A stretch of 64,000 nucleotides of DNA from Spirochaetia bacterium (lineage in GTDB: Bacteria; Spirochaetota; Spirochaetia; CADAEX01): assembly GCA_017446885.1 (NCBI GenBank), contig JAFSOR010000017.1:1-64000 (forward strand), written 5' to 3'. Every line of letters starts with the position of its first letter. Positions within the stretch are counted from its first letter, which is position 1. Both the position numbers and the translations under genes were made by a program. Positions 8,718-18,373 of the stretch are shown in pieces. The notes beneath the pieces were generated by a model, which had not been told where the DNA came from, ran no database searches, and saw only the letters and a list, made by a program, of their open reading frames with translations.

Positions 8718-10163
8718 ATGAAGATTCCTTCTATAAAACAAAACATTGCACTTAATCTTTTTAGGACATTATTAAGTCTACTTTTCCCGGTAATCACTTT
8801 TCCATATGCATCTCGGATATTGTTGCCAGGGGGAATAGGGAGGGTTGCCTTTGCCCGTTCTTTTGTTGATTATTTTATTATTATTGCCACACTTGGTATT
8901 TCCACATATGGGATAAGGGAGACTGCAAAAGTTCGTGATAACAGGCAGGAGCTTTCAAAGATTTCCAGAGAAATAATAACCATTAACATGATTTCCACTG
9001 TTATTTCCTACCTGCTGCTTTTTACCGCCATGTTATGTATTCCTAAACTGGCTGACTATCGTTCCTTACTTATAGTCATAAGTGCCAAGATTTTATTCAC
9101 AGCTCTGGGGCTGGATTGGTTATATAGTGGGATGGAAGATTATAAATACATTACCACCAGAGCTGTTATTTTTCAGATTATAAGTGTAATTCTGCTTTTT
9201 GGTTTTGTTCACCGGCCCGAAGATTACCTTAAATATGCCTCTATTGCCGTGCTTTCCAATGTTGGATCCCACATTTGCAACTGGATTCACAGTAAAAAAT
9301 ATATTGATCTGTTCGTAAAGACAAAACTTGAACTTAAAAAACATCTGAAGCCTATCTTTATGATGTTTGCTTTGGTAGCAGTAACAAAAATATATGCGGT
9401 TCTTGATAAAACTATGCTCGGGTTTATCTGTAATGACTGGGAGGTGGGAATTTATACTGCAGCGGTAAAAATAAACAAAATAGTTCTTTCTCTGGTGGTT
9501 GCCGCCTGTACCGTTCTTTTACCAAGATTATCATATTATACTGAAAAAAACGAAACAAAAAAATTCAATGACTTGGCTTATAAAGGATTTGATGTACTGC
9601 TTTTGGTTTCTATTCCCAGTTGCATAGGACTTAGTCTTGTAAGTTATCATATTGTTATGTTGCTCAGTGGTGAGAATTATATTGCCGCAGTTCCTGTTAT
9701 GCGTATGATGAACCCTATAATTCTAATCATAGGTATAAGTAATTTTATTGGAATGCAGTTGTTCATGCCTCTGCGTAAGGAAAAATATACCCTCTTTTCT
9801 GTTATTTGCGGTGCCGTTGTCAATTTTTCAATGAACCTTGTTCTTATTCCTAAATATCAGTCTTTTGGGGCAGCTATTTCAACGCTATGTGCAGAAATGA
9901 TGGTAACTATTGTCCAGCTTTTTTTAGCCAGGGATATAATAAATTTAAGAGCTTTATTTAAGCCGTTTGCTATTTATATATTTAATGCTGCAGTAATGAG
10001 CATTCCTGTATTTATTATCATCAGACACATAGATAATTTATATTTAAGTTTTATTTTTGGGGTTATTTCTGGGGCTATTGTGTATGGATTATTACTACTG
10101 CTCCAAAAAAATAAGATCATGTTTGTAGGTATTAGAACAATAAGAGGTAAGCTTAAGTGGTAA
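8718..10163 (+). CDS. Oligosaccharide flippase (Wzx/MOP family)
   Basis: A 481-residue membrane protein with about 12-14 helices. The opening (KQNIALNLFRTLLSLLFPVITFPYASRILLPGGIGRVAFARSF, given here as a region at residues 7-50) is the classic start of the polysaccharide transporter PST/Wzx group. It should flip undecaprenyl-linked repeat units to the outer face of the inner membrane. It starts three bases after the preceding stop. Composition is AT-rich, as in its neighbours. A second flippase domain is encoded at 40813, so at least two different repeat units may be exported from this region. Confidence 0.9.
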   Translation: MKIPSIKQNIALNLFRTLLSLLFPVITFPYASRILLPGGIGRVAFARSFVDYFIIIATLGISTYGIRETAKVRDNRQELSKISREIITINMISTVISYLLLFTAMLCIPKLADYRSLLIVISAKILFTALGLDWLYSGMEDYKYITTRAVIFQIISVILLFGFVHRPEDYLKYASIAVLSNVGSHICNWIHSKKYIDLFVKTKLELKKHLKPIFMMFALVAVTKIYAVLDKTMLGFICNDWEVGIYTAAVKINKIVLSLVVAACTVLLPRLSYYTEKNETKKFNDLAYKGFDVLLLVSIPSCIGLSLVSYHIVMLLSGENYIAAVPVMRMMNPIILIIGISNFIGMQLFMPLRKEKYTLFSVICGAVVNFSMNLVLIPKYQSFGAAISTLCAEMMVTIVQLFLARDIINLRALFKPFAIYIFNAAVMSIPVFIIIRHIDNLYLSFIFGVISGAIVYGLLLLLQKNKIMFVGIRTIRGKLKW

Positions 10164-12013
10164 TACAGCCTATTCTTTTTCCATGTAAAAACCTCATAAA
10201 CGAAACGGAACTATTTTTTCGCGGAGAAGATTTTCAGAGTATCTCTGATAACGCAGTAACTATTCCCGAAGGAAAAGAATTATCTTTAGAAACTTATTTT
10301 AATGCTTTCTCTGTTGGCAAATGGTTGGAATATACTAATCTTGATAATTTGTCACTTCATTTAACAATTCAAGGTGAGATTGAAATAAATGTTTATCATG
10401 CGGTAGGGACAATTAACCCGGAGTTTATTGATAAGCGCCAGGAGTTCAGAACTAAAGACGAATTCATAGAGCTTATAAATAGTAAAGGATATTATGCCGA
10501 TCGGAATACTGTTGGTTATAAATTAGAAAGAGAAGATAAAGATTATGTAATTAGATTTAGTAATCTATTTAGAGATGGTATTGTATATGTATCCATAAAA
10601 GCTATGGAAAAATGTACTTTCTTCGGAGGATATTATTTCACAGATTTGGAAGAAACATCACTTAATCCAGTTAAGTTGGCTGTAGGTATTTGCACCTTTA
10701 AGAGAGAAGAAGCTGTATTAGGTAATGTGAATCGCATTCTTTCAGATATCATTAATAACCCCGATTCGCCCCTTGGAGATAATCTTGAAGTCTATATTGC
10801 AGATAATGGCCAGACCATTGATGTAAATCAATTTAATACTAAAAAAGTACATATTTTCCCAAACCCAAATCTAGGCGGTGCAGGCGGTTTTACCAGGACT
10901 ATGATAGAAGCTATGCTTTATGATAAAGCAAAGGCTTTTACTCATATAATTTTCATGGATGATGATATTCTGCTATATCCTCCTGTACTTGAAAGGGCAT
11001 ATTATCTTCTCAGAATACTGAAACGTAAATATCAAAAAGCAATTATTGGTGCCAGTATGTTTCTGAAAGAAATGCCATATCTACAGCAGAATTGCGGTTC
11101 TTTATCAAAGAATCGATTAGTTACACCAAGTGTTGCAAACCATCACTTCTTTGATATGCGAAGGCAGGATGCTGTTGCAGCAAATGAAGTAATTAATCCA
11201 ATAAATTATACTGGATGGTTCTTTACTTGTATTCCTTCTTCAATAATAAATGAAAATAATCTTCCAATGCCTCTTTTTATTCATAATGATGATGTAGAAT
11301 ACGGGATGCGCAATAACACAGGAGGGCTAATTCTTCTTAATGGCCTAGTTATATGGCACCCTGTAATAACAAACAAGGGTGCGCTGTGGATAATGTATTA
11401 TGAGAGAAGAAATCGCTTTGTTGTCTTATTTGTAAATTCTGTTATAAAAAAAGATTTAAAGAAGCACCTTGCGGCCTTGACAAAATATTGCATATTAAAA
11501 CTTATACGGTATGAATATCAAAGCGCAGAAATTACAATAAAAGCAATGGATGACTTTTTAAAAGGTTCAAATTATCTTATAAACTTAAATGCACTTCAAA
11601 AACATAGTGAACTTTTAAGAAATAAGAATAGTCTTTTTACTCTCGAGGAAGCCGGGTTTTCAGAAGAAGATATACCTAAAAAGAAATTATCCAGTTATAA
11701 AAAAGCAGTGTTTTTACAAATGATAGGTAACTTATTGCCAGTAAATAATATTGTTAAAATAGTAAATATTCATTTTTTTGATATTCCGTATAGGGCAAAA
11801 AAGATTTACATTTATAACCCTGAAGCAAAAGTTGGTTATTTACATGAAAGAAATATCAAAAAATTTTTTGCATTATTATATAAATTTTATAGGTTGAAAA
11901 GAGAAATAATAAAAAAACATAGTATACTTGTTAAAGATTGGACAAAAGGGCAAAAAATTCTGACAAGTCTCTCTTTCTGGGAGAAATATTTGGGGCTTGA
12001 ACATAAGGACTAA
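10157..12013 (+). CDS. GlfT2-like galactofuranosyltransferase family protein
   Basis: A 618-residue protein whose architecture matches the GlfT2 family. An N-terminal beta-sandwich (about residues 1-170) is followed by a GT-A domain opening LAVGICTFKREE, with a DDD motif at residues 268-270 in FMDDDILLYP, a later HNDDVEYG and a distal WHPV. GlfT2 enzymes build galactofuranose chains from UDP-Galf in the cytoplasm. No UDP-galactopyranose mutase gene is present in the window, so the donor is unproven. The GTG at 10157 overlaps the flippase stop and has AAGAGGT nine bases upstream. The gene is very AT-rich, especially in its last third. Confidence 0.83.
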   Translation: MVIQPILFPCKNLINETELFFRGEDFQSISDNAVTIPEGKELSLETYFNAFSVGKWLEYTNLDNLSLHLTIQGEIEINVYHAVGTINPEFIDKRQEFRTKDEFIELINSKGYYADRNTVGYKLEREDKDYVIRFSNLFRDGIVYVSIKAMEKCTFFGGYYFTDLEETSLNPVKLAVGICTFKREEAVLGNVNRILSDIINNPDSPLGDNLEVYIADNGQTIDVNQFNTKKVHIFPNPNLGGAGGFTRTMIEAMLYDKAKAFTHIIFMDDDILLYPPVLERAYYLLRILKRKYQKAIIGASMFLKEMPYLQQNCGSLSKNRLVTPSVANHHFFDMRRQDAVAANEVINPINYTGWFFTCIPSSIINENNLPMPLFIHNDDVEYGMRNNTGGLILLNGLVIWHPVITNKGALWIMYYERRNRFVVLFVNSVIKKDLKKHLAALTKYCILKLIRYEYQSAEITIKAMDDFLKGSNYLINLNALQKHSELLRNKNSLFTLEEAGFSEEDIPKKKLSSYKKAVFLQMIGNLLPVNNIVKIVNIHFFDIPYRAKKIYIYNPEAKVGYLHERNIKKFFALLYKFYRLKREIIKKHSILVKDWTKGQKILTSLSFWEKYLGLEHKD

Positions 12014-12016
12014 CAA

Positions 12017-12733
12017 ATGAATAATGTATTAATCTTCGCAGGTGGCGCAGGCCGCCGGATGAACAGCAGGTCTAAACCAAAACAGTTTCTTAAGCTGTAT
12101 GGCAAGGAGATAATTATCCATACCTTGGAGAATTTCCAGAATCATCCGGAGGTGGACAATATAGTTGTTGTATGCATCAAGGGTTGGATTGGCTACCTTC
12201 AGAAACTTCTGGCACAGTACGGCATGGATAAGGTGCACCTTATTGTTGCCGGAGGTAAAACAGGACAGGAGTCAATCTATAATGGCCTCTGTGCACTTTC
12301 TGACTTTGCCCCGGAAGATTCTATTGTCTTGGTACATGATGGAGTACGTCCATTTGTTACAGATACTCTTATTTCTGATTGCATTAAATCTGTGAAGAAA
12401 AATGGTTCTGCTATTACAGTTACACCAGCAATTGAAACTATAGTAGAGCTGGATGGTAAAAAGATTTCAGCTATAACTGACAGAAGCAAGTGCTATCATG
12501 CCAAGGCACCTCAGTGTTTCTATCTTGGAGAATTACTTGCTGCTCATATGAAGGCTATAAAGGATGGCAATACCAATATGATAGACTCTGCCTCCTTGAT
12601 GAAACATTATGGTCATGATCTTTTTGTTGTACCAGGAACAACAGATAACATAAAAATTACTACTCCTGCAGACTTCTATGCTTTCCGTGCATTATATGAT
12701 GCCAGAGAAAATCAGCAGATTTTTGGACTATGA
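12017..12733 (+). CDS. IspD/TarI-family cytidylyltransferase
   Basis: A 238-residue nucleotidyltransferase. It has the FAGGAGRRM...SKPKQFLKLYGKEI opening and the VHDGVRPFV and TPAIETIV segments of the IspD/TarI family. IspD makes CDP-methylerythritol for isoprenoids; TarI makes CDP-ribitol for teichoic acids. The context (an SDR overlapping by four bases, two TagF-like transferases and LicD) argues strongly for a CDP-polyol used in a surface polymer. The partner is an extended SDR rather than the usual TarJ, so the exact polyol is open. Composition returns to moderate GC here, ending the AT-rich segment. Confidence 0.85.
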   Translation: MNNVLIFAGGAGRRMNSRSKPKQFLKLYGKEIIIHTLENFQNHPEVDNIVVVCIKGWIGYLQKLLAQYGMDKVHLIVAGGKTGQESIYNGLCALSDFAPEDSIVLVHDGVRPFVTDTLISDCIKSVKKNGSAITVTPAIETIVELDGKKISAITDRSKCYHAKAPQCFYLGELLAAHMKAIKDGNTNMIDSASLMKHYGHDLFVVPGTTDNIKITTPADFYAFRALYDARENQQIFGL

Positions 12734-13776
12734 TAAACCCAATAGTTGAATCAGATATAAAAGAACTCATATTAAGAAAGAAATATTTTGAACCATTTAT
12801 CGGCTCTTCTGTGCTCATTACAGGAGCAACTGGCCTTCTTGGCTCTTTGATGGTAAAGTCGGTATCGCACTACGCTGGTACTGTCTATACATGCTGTAGA
12901 AGCAAGACAAAGTTTGAATCAGTTTTTGAGGGGTATAAAGCAGAAAATATATTTCCTATTTTTTCTGATATCACTGATTTGGATATATCCAAGCTGACAG
13001 TTGATTATATTATCCATGCGGCCAGCCCTACAGATTCCAAGTGTTTTGTCGAGAAGCCTGTGGATACTATCACTACAGCAGTAGAAGGAACCAATCATCT
13101 TCTTGCTCAGTGTATTGGAAAATCTCTTAAGGGCTTTATATATCTTAGTTCACTTGAGGTGTATGGTTTTTTTCCTGGTTGCACAGGAATTAAGAATGTG
13201 ACAGAGACAGATTATGGCTATCTTGAGCCAATGTCTATAAGATCCAGTTATTCTGAGAGCAAAAGGCTGGTAGAAACATTGAGTAAGGCATATCTGAGCC
13301 AATATGGTGTTCCTGTTAAGATTGCCAGGTTGTGCCAGACTTTCGGGGCGGGTGTCCGATATAATGACAATCGTGTTTTTGCTCAGTTTGCTCGGAGTGT
13401 CATAGAAGGAAAGGATATTGTTCTTAGAACAAAAGGAGAGACAGTCCGCAATTATTGTTATACAACCGATTCTATTGCAGGTATTCTGACTGTTTTGGCA
13501 TCTGGAACAGCAGGCGATGTCTACAATGTTGCAAACAAGGGCACAACAATTTCAATAGCAGATATGGCTGATCTCTTTTGTAAACTCTCTCCCGAAAACA
13601 GATCCAAGGTAATCTTTGACATAGCAGAAGATGCTGGAAAGCTTGGATATAACCCGACAGTTAAGTTGCAGCTTGATACCAGTAAACTTGAGAAACTGGG
13701 ATGGCGGCCAGAGATAGACCTTAATGATATGATTTGTCGTTTAGTTGAAGGTATGAAAAATGAGAAACTTGTTTGA
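12730..13776 (+). CDS. Extended SDR partner of the CDP-polyol cytidylyltransferase
   Basis: A 348-residue NAD(P)-dependent extended SDR. The VLITGATGLLGS Rossmann motif lies near residues 29-40, SSLEVYG gives the active-site serine region, and SYSESKRL holds the Tyr-xxx-Lys pair. Its ATG overlaps the cytidylyltransferase stop by four bases. It therefore probably acts on the same sugar or polyol, either making the polyol phosphate substrate or modifying the activated product. It is not the zinc alcohol dehydrogenase TarJ. Its end overlaps the first TagF-like gene by 17 bases. Confidence 0.85.
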   Translation: MINPIVESDIKELILRKKYFEPFIGSSVLITGATGLLGSLMVKSVSHYAGTVYTCCRSKTKFESVFEGYKAENIFPIFSDITDLDISKLTVDYIIHAASPTDSKCFVEKPVDTITTAVEGTNHLLAQCIGKSLKGFIYLSSLEVYGFFPGCTGIKNVTETDYGYLEPMSIRSSYSESKRLVETLSKAYLSQYGVPVKIARLCQTFGAGVRYNDNRVFAQFARSVIEGKDIVLRTKGETVRNYCYTTDSIAGILTVLASGTAGDVYNVANKGTTISIADMADLFCKLSPENRSKVIFDIAEDAGKLGYNPTVKLQLDTSKLEKLGWRPEIDLNDMICRLVEGMKNEKLV

Positions 13777-14938
13777 TGTTATAATTCGATATTATAGGTT
13801 TATTACTAAACGTATCATTCGTGTCCTTCTTCGTGTTTTCTATATTTTTCCTGTGGACGAGAAGAAAATAGTTTTCTCAACTTTTGGTGGCAAACGATAT
13901 TCCTGTAATCCTAAATATCTTTATTGTTACATCAAAGAGAAATTTGGCGATAAATATAAGTATATCTGGATTTTCCAAAATCCCAAGAAGCGGGAGCTGG
14001 TGCCGGGAGCTGTCTGTGCAATAAATAAACTGACAAAACTTTATGCCTTTCTTACCAGCAAATATATCATTTCCAACAATGATGTCTTCTGGTTCCTACC
14101 TTTACGAAAAAGCCAGATAGTGGTTCAGACTTGGCATGGAGGCGGAGCCTATAAGAAGGTTGGCTCTTTTGAGAACTGGAACAGAGTTTTCTTATATTGC
14201 CAGAAGAAGGTTGCAGAAGATATTTCTTACTACATTTCCTCAAGCCAGAAATTCACAGAAGTACAGTCCCCCTCCAAATTTGTTCCAAAAGAAAAATTCA
14301 TTAATACAGGAATGCCACGGAATGAGGTTTTCTTTTATCCTGACAGGATGACAGAATTTAAGAAGCGTGTAGTAGATTTTTATAATATTCCAACTGATAA
14401 GAAAATAGTGCTTTATGCGCCTACTTTCCGAGGAGAGCCAAGGGTTAAAGTGGTAAAGGAAAAATTGCAGTACGGATCCTTTAACTATAAGAAAACTATA
14501 GAGGATATAACGAAGCGATTTGGTGGGGAATGGGTTCTTCTTTATAGAGGGCACCATCTTGATTCTTCTGTCTCACGAGCTCTGCCAGATACAGTCATTA
14601 ATGCCTCAAAGTACGAGGATATGCAAGAATTGCTTTGTGCCTCTGATGTCCTTATAACCGATTTCTCTTCTACCATGTGGGATTTTGCCCTGACTAAAAG
14701 ACCATGTTTCCTGTATGCCCCAGACTTGCAGCAGTATATTGCAGACCGCGGTTTCTATACTGATCCATTCACCTGGCCGTTCCCTATGGCTCAGAGCGAT
14801 ATTGAACTTTCTGCCAACATCAAGGGCTTTGATCCGGCTGCTTACGAAAAAGCTGTTGAGAAGCATCTCTCTGACTTTGGATCTTATGAGAACAAGGATG
14901 CCTGTCAGAAAGTACTTGATGCTATTGGTATATGCTGA
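13760..14938 (+). CDS. CDP-glycerol/ribitol phosphotransferase-like protein (TagF family), first of tandem pair
   Basis: A 392-residue member of the TagB/TagF glycerophosphotransferase family. A hydrophobic N-terminal region (residues about 10-32) probably binds the membrane surface. The catalytic TWHGGGAYK contains His126, and DVLITDFSSTMWDFAL in the C-terminal half is the CDP-binding acidic/serine motif. Such enzymes polymerise glycerol- or ribitol-phosphate from CDP-polyols onto lipid-linked acceptors in the cytoplasm. The next gene is a close paralogue. With the cytidylyltransferase and LicD it forms a teichoic-acid-like block, unusual in a diderm but known in some capsules. Confidence 0.88.
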   Translation: MRNLFDVIIRYYRFITKRIIRVLLRVFYIFPVDEKKIVFSTFGGKRYSCNPKYLYCYIKEKFGDKYKYIWIFQNPKKRELVPGAVCAINKLTKLYAFLTSKYIISNNDVFWFLPLRKSQIVVQTWHGGGAYKKVGSFENWNRVFLYCQKKVAEDISYYISSSQKFTEVQSPSKFVPKEKFINTGMPRNEVFFYPDRMTEFKKRVVDFYNIPTDKKIVLYAPTFRGEPRVKVVKEKLQYGSFNYKKTIEDITKRFGGEWVLLYRGHHLDSSVSRALPDTVINASKYEDMQELLCASDVLITDFSSTMWDFALTKRPCFLYAPDLQQYIADRGFYTDPFTWPFPMAQSDIELSANIKGFDPAAYEKAVEKHLSDFGSYENKDACQKVLDAIGIC

Positions 14939-16083
14939 AGTTTTTATTTAAAATTGCAACTTGGCTTGCATTACATATCTTTTATATTCTTCCAGTCAAG
15001 GAAAACCAGATATTTTTCCGAGCTTTTCATGGGAAAAAATATGATTGCAATCCCAAGTATCTTTTCCTCTATATGCTGAAAAAATATGGGGATTCATATA
15101 CATACATATGGGAACTTGGAGATGCTGGTCAGGTGATTAATGGAGCCAGCAGTGTGCGGCGGCTCTCTATTAAGTCTTTTATGGCTATGATGACCAGCAA
15201 GTACATTGTCACCAACAACGATTTCATGTGGTGGATTCCCTTGCGTAGAAGCCAGGTGATGCTTGAAACCTGGCATGGTGGCGGTGCATATAAGAGGGTG
15301 GGTTTATATGAAAAATGGAGCCGCCTAATGCTTCTGGATCAAAAATGGAACGCCAGGCAGGTAACCTACTATATTTCATCAAGCCGTAAGTTCACAGAGG
15401 TACAGGCCCCTTCTAAGTGGGTGCCGGAAGAAAAGTTCATAAATACAGGAATGCCACGAAACGAGGTGTTCTTTTATCCTGAAAAAGTTACACAACTTAG
15501 GGAAAAGGTGTTTGCACACTTTGGTCTTAGGGCAGATTCTGATATCAAAATTGTGCTCTATGCACCCACATATCGTGGACTTACTGGATATAAAGGTAGC
15601 GGGAAAGATATTAAGATTACCCCCGATTACAAAGCGTTGCTTGAAGCACTGGGGCAAAAGTATGGTGGTCGATGGGTGCTTTTCTTCCGCAGCCATTACT
15701 TTGATTCTAGCTTGACTGAACAGTTGCCTGATTCTGTGGTGGATGCCACCAAATACGAGGATATGCAGGAACTGCTCTGTGCCGCCGATGTTCTTGTAAC
15801 TGACTTCTCATCCTCAATATGGGACTTCGGTTTGACAAAGAAGCCTTGCTTCTTGTTTGCTTCTGATTTACAGCAGTATATCGCAGACCGCGGATTCTAT
15901 ACTGACCCGTTCACCTGGCCTTTCCCAATGGCTCAGAATGATGGTGAGCTGTCGAGAAATATTTTAAGTTTTGATGAAACAACATATAAGAAGGCCGTAC
16001 AAAAACATCTTACAGATTTTGGCTCCTATGAGAACAAGGATGCCTGTGCTAAGGTGTGTCAGGCTATAGGAATAACCGGATAA
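14932..16083 (+). CDS. CDP-glycerol/ribitol phosphotransferase-like protein (TagF family), second of tandem pair
   Basis: A 383-residue paralogue of the preceding protein. The two share long near-identical stretches such as TEVQxPSKxVPxEKFINTG and a nearly identical C-terminal region with QQYIADRGFYTDPFTWPFPM. The catalytic histidine is His115 in TWHGGGAYK. The ATG overlaps the stop of the first copy (ATGCTGA). A tandem pair may divide priming and polymerising, as TagB and TagF do, or transfer two different polyols. The stop overlaps the start of the LicD gene (TAATG). Confidence 0.88.
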   Translation: MLKFLFKIATWLALHIFYILPVKENQIFFRAFHGKKYDCNPKYLFLYMLKKYGDSYTYIWELGDAGQVINGASSVRRLSIKSFMAMMTSKYIVTNNDFMWWIPLRRSQVMLETWHGGGAYKRVGLYEKWSRLMLLDQKWNARQVTYYISSSRKFTEVQAPSKWVPEEKFINTGMPRNEVFFYPEKVTQLREKVFAHFGLRADSDIKIVLYAPTYRGLTGYKGSGKDIKITPDYKALLEALGQKYGGRWVLFFRSHYFDSSLTEQLPDSVVDATKYEDMQELLCAADVLVTDFSSSIWDFGLTKKPCFLFASDLQQYIADRGFYTDPFTWPFPMAQNDGELSRNILSFDETTYKKAVQKHLTDFGSYENKDACAKVCQAIGITG

Positions 16084-16910
16084 TGTCTAAGACCCTTACT
16101 CCGAAAGAACTCCGCAAGGTACAACTCCTTGAACTCAAAGTGCTCAAGGAAATAAAGCGTATCTGCACAAAGCACGATATAAAGTACTTCCTTACCGGTG
16201 GTACTCTGATAGGGGCGGTGCGGCACAAGGGCTTTATCCCCTGGGATGATGATATCGATATTGCCATGATGCGGCCCGATTACGACCGTTTTCTGGAGAT
16301 TGCCCCCAAGGAGCTGGGATCTGAGTTTGAGCTTCTCTGTATTCAGCATGATCCTAAAATTGGTACTTTCTTCTCTAAAGTAGTACTTAACGGAACAACC
16401 TACCGGAACATCCAGCAGCCAGATAATGCAAAAAACTTCGGTTTTTTAGTGGACGTGCTGCCCTATGATACGATTTATGACAATAAACTTCTGGCAAAGC
16501 TTTACTTCTGCTGGCTGAACTTCTGTGTGGTGCTCTATTCCATGAAGAATGGGTATCATAACGGTACAACTAAGTTTAAGCGGTTTGTAGCAAAGGCTAT
16601 GAAGATCTGCTTCTTCTGGGTGCCCAAGGAATGGCTCCGGAAGACTATAATCAACTATCCATATCGGCTGAATAAAAAGAAAACCAATACAAAAGCCTAT
16701 CTTTCCGGACGTTATGGAATCCCCAGGGAGATGCGGAGTACCTATCTTTTCGGCGAGTATACAGAGCTGCCTTTTGAGGATGACACCTTCATGGTTCTGA
16801 AGGAATATCATGCTTTTTTAACCGAGCTTTTCGGCGATTATATGAAGCTGCCTCCTGTGGAGCAGCGGGTCACCCATCAGGTGGCCGAACTCGATTTTGG
16901 GAAATATTAA
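16083..16910 (+). CDS. LicD-family phosphotransferase
   Basis: A 275-residue LicD protein. LTGGTLIGAVRHKGFIPWDD (ending at residue 56) and the acidic cluster Asp55-Asp56-Asp57 and Asp59 are the signature of this nucleotidyltransferase-like fold. LicD proteins move phosphocholine, or in related systems other phospho-groups, from CDP donors onto surface sugars. No choline uptake or kinase gene is nearby, so the group transferred is unknown. The ATG at 16083 sits in a TAATG junction with the preceding gene and is preferred to an in-frame GTG at 16056. It ends one base into the following radical SAM gene. Confidence 0.9.
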   Translation: MSKTLTPKELRKVQLLELKVLKEIKRICTKHDIKYFLTGGTLIGAVRHKGFIPWDDDIDIAMMRPDYDRFLEIAPKELGSEFELLCIQHDPKIGTFFSKVVLNGTTYRNIQQPDNAKNFGFLVDVLPYDTIYDNKLLAKLYFCWLNFCVVLYSMKNGYHNGTTKFKRFVAKAMKICFFWVPKEWLRKTIINYPYRLNKKKTNTKAYLSGRYGIPREMRSTYLFGEYTELPFEDDTFMVLKEYHAFLTELFGDYMKLPPVEQRVTHQVAELDFGKY

Positions 16911-18373
16911 TGCACATAGTATTTATTAACCCGCCGTTCAAGGCGGAATATGGAAAATTTTCTAGGGAATCGCGTAGCCCGGCTATAACCAAGAGCGGAG
17001 CTCTCTACTATCCGCTGTGGCTTATCTACGCGGCGGCGTACTGCCAGAAGTATGGCCACAGGGTAGACTTTATCGACGCCCCTGCAAAGCCGCTGGATGA
17101 GTTTGAGACCCTTGAGCTGGTAGAGGAGAAGGTTGGTGGCGAGCAGGTGCTGTTTGTCCTTGACACCAGCACCCCGTCGATAAAGAGCGATGTAGCCTTT
17201 GGTGCCAAGCTTAAGAAAAAGTACCCCGATTCCTTTGCTGTTCTGGTTGGAACCCATCCTTCTGCCTGTGCAGAAGAGACTTTAGGCTACAGCGATGCAA
17301 TTGATGCAGTTGCGATAGGGGAGTTTGACTACACTATCAGGGAGCTGGCCGATGTCTTTGACAAAGGCACTCCCTTAGAAGATGTCCGGGGGCTATGCCT
17401 GCGGACCGAGGGCGGTTTGGTGCGGACTTCTCCAATGCCCCATATCACCGACATGGACGACATCCCCTTTGCAGCCCAGTTCATAAAAGAGAATCTGGAC
17501 GAGAAAGACTACTTCTTTGCAGCTGCAACCTATCCGGCTATACAGATATTCACTGGCAGGGGCTGCCCTTGCAGGTGTACTTTCTGCGTATACCCACAGG
17601 TGATGCACGGCCATCCTTTCCGGGCCCGGAGCCCAGAGAGCGTGGTGGAGGAGTTCCAGTACATTGCCGAGAACTTCCCCGATGTTAAGGAAGTTGTCAT
17701 TGAAGATGATACCTTTACCATAGATAAAGCACGGGTGCGGCGGATTTCTGAGCTTCTGATCGAGGCAGGGCTTCCTAAGCGGCTTAAGTGGCTGTGCAAT
17801 GCCCGGGCCAATACTTTGGATCTGGATACCATGCGCCTTATGAAGAAATCGGGGTGTCGCCTTATCATTCCAGGCTTTGAGAGCGGGAGCCAGAAGATTC
17901 TGGACAATATCAAGAAAGGTATCAAGCTTGAGCAGATATACGATTATGTAAAAAATGCCAAGAAGGCAGGACTCCTTATCCACGCATGCTACATGGTGGG
18001 TAACGATGGCGAGACCAAGGAAACCATGGAAGAGACCCTTCAGCTGGCCCTTAAGCTGAATACTGACACAGCCCAGTTCTTTCCCCTTATTCCATATCCG
18101 GGGACCGAGGCCTACGACCTAGCCCGAAAGAACGGCTGCCTGACCCTGGATTACGAGAACTATTGCAACGAGGATGGCACCCACAACACAGTACTGAATC
18201 TGCCGGGCCTCTCTGCTCAGGAGATGGTGGATTTCTGCAACTATGCCCGGAAGAAGTATTACCTTAGGGTGCGCTACTTCCTCCACCGCCTGTGGGTGGG
18301 GCTGCGCAACCCAGACGACCTAAAGAGGTCGATAAAAGCATTCGGCAAACTGAGGAAATACCTTTTCAAATAA
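16910..18373 (+). CDS. B12-binding-domain radical SAM protein
   Basis: A 487-residue protein with an N-terminal cobalamin-binding-like Rossmann domain (residues about 1-165; VFINPPF opening and a GTHPSA segment), then a radical SAM barrel with the CxxxCxxC cluster Cys219, Cys223 and Cys226 in GRGCPCRCTFC. Members of this class methylate unreactive carbons or rearrange carbon skeletons in lipids, cofactors and natural products. The cobalamin histidine motif DxHxxG is not obvious, so B12 use is uncertain. Its place between LicD and a glycosyltransferase suggests it modifies a surface polymer or its lipid, but the substrate cannot be read from the sequence. Confidence 0.87.
   Translation: MHIVFINPPFKAEYGKFSRESRSPAITKSGALYYPLWLIYAAAYCQKYGHRVDFIDAPAKPLDEFETLELVEEKVGGEQVLFVLDTSTPSIKSDVAFGAKLKKKYPDSFAVLVGTHPSACAEETLGYSDAIDAVAIGEFDYTIRELADVFDKGTPLEDVRGLCLRTEGGLVRTSPMPHITDMDDIPFAAQFIKENLDEKDYFFAAATYPAIQIFTGRGCPCRCTFCVYPQVMHGHPFRARSPESVVEEFQYIAENFPDVKEVVIEDDTFTIDKARVRRISELLIEAGLPKRLKWLCNARANTLDLDTMRLMKKSGCRLIIPGFESGSQKILDNIKKGIKLEQIYDYVKNAKKAGLLIHACYMVGNDGETKETMEETLQLALKLNTDTAQFFPLIPYPGTEAYDLARKNGCLTLDYENYCNEDGTHNTVLNLPGLSAQEMVDFCNYARKKYYLRVRYFLHRLWVGLRNPDDLKRSIKAFGKLRKYLFK

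Noticed and set aside
12017-12733. Housekeeping IspD of the isoprenoid pathway
   Set aside because: It overlaps an SDR and precedes TagF-like and LicD genes, with no isoprenoid gene near. I therefore prefer a CDP-polyol role, though IspD activity is not excluded.
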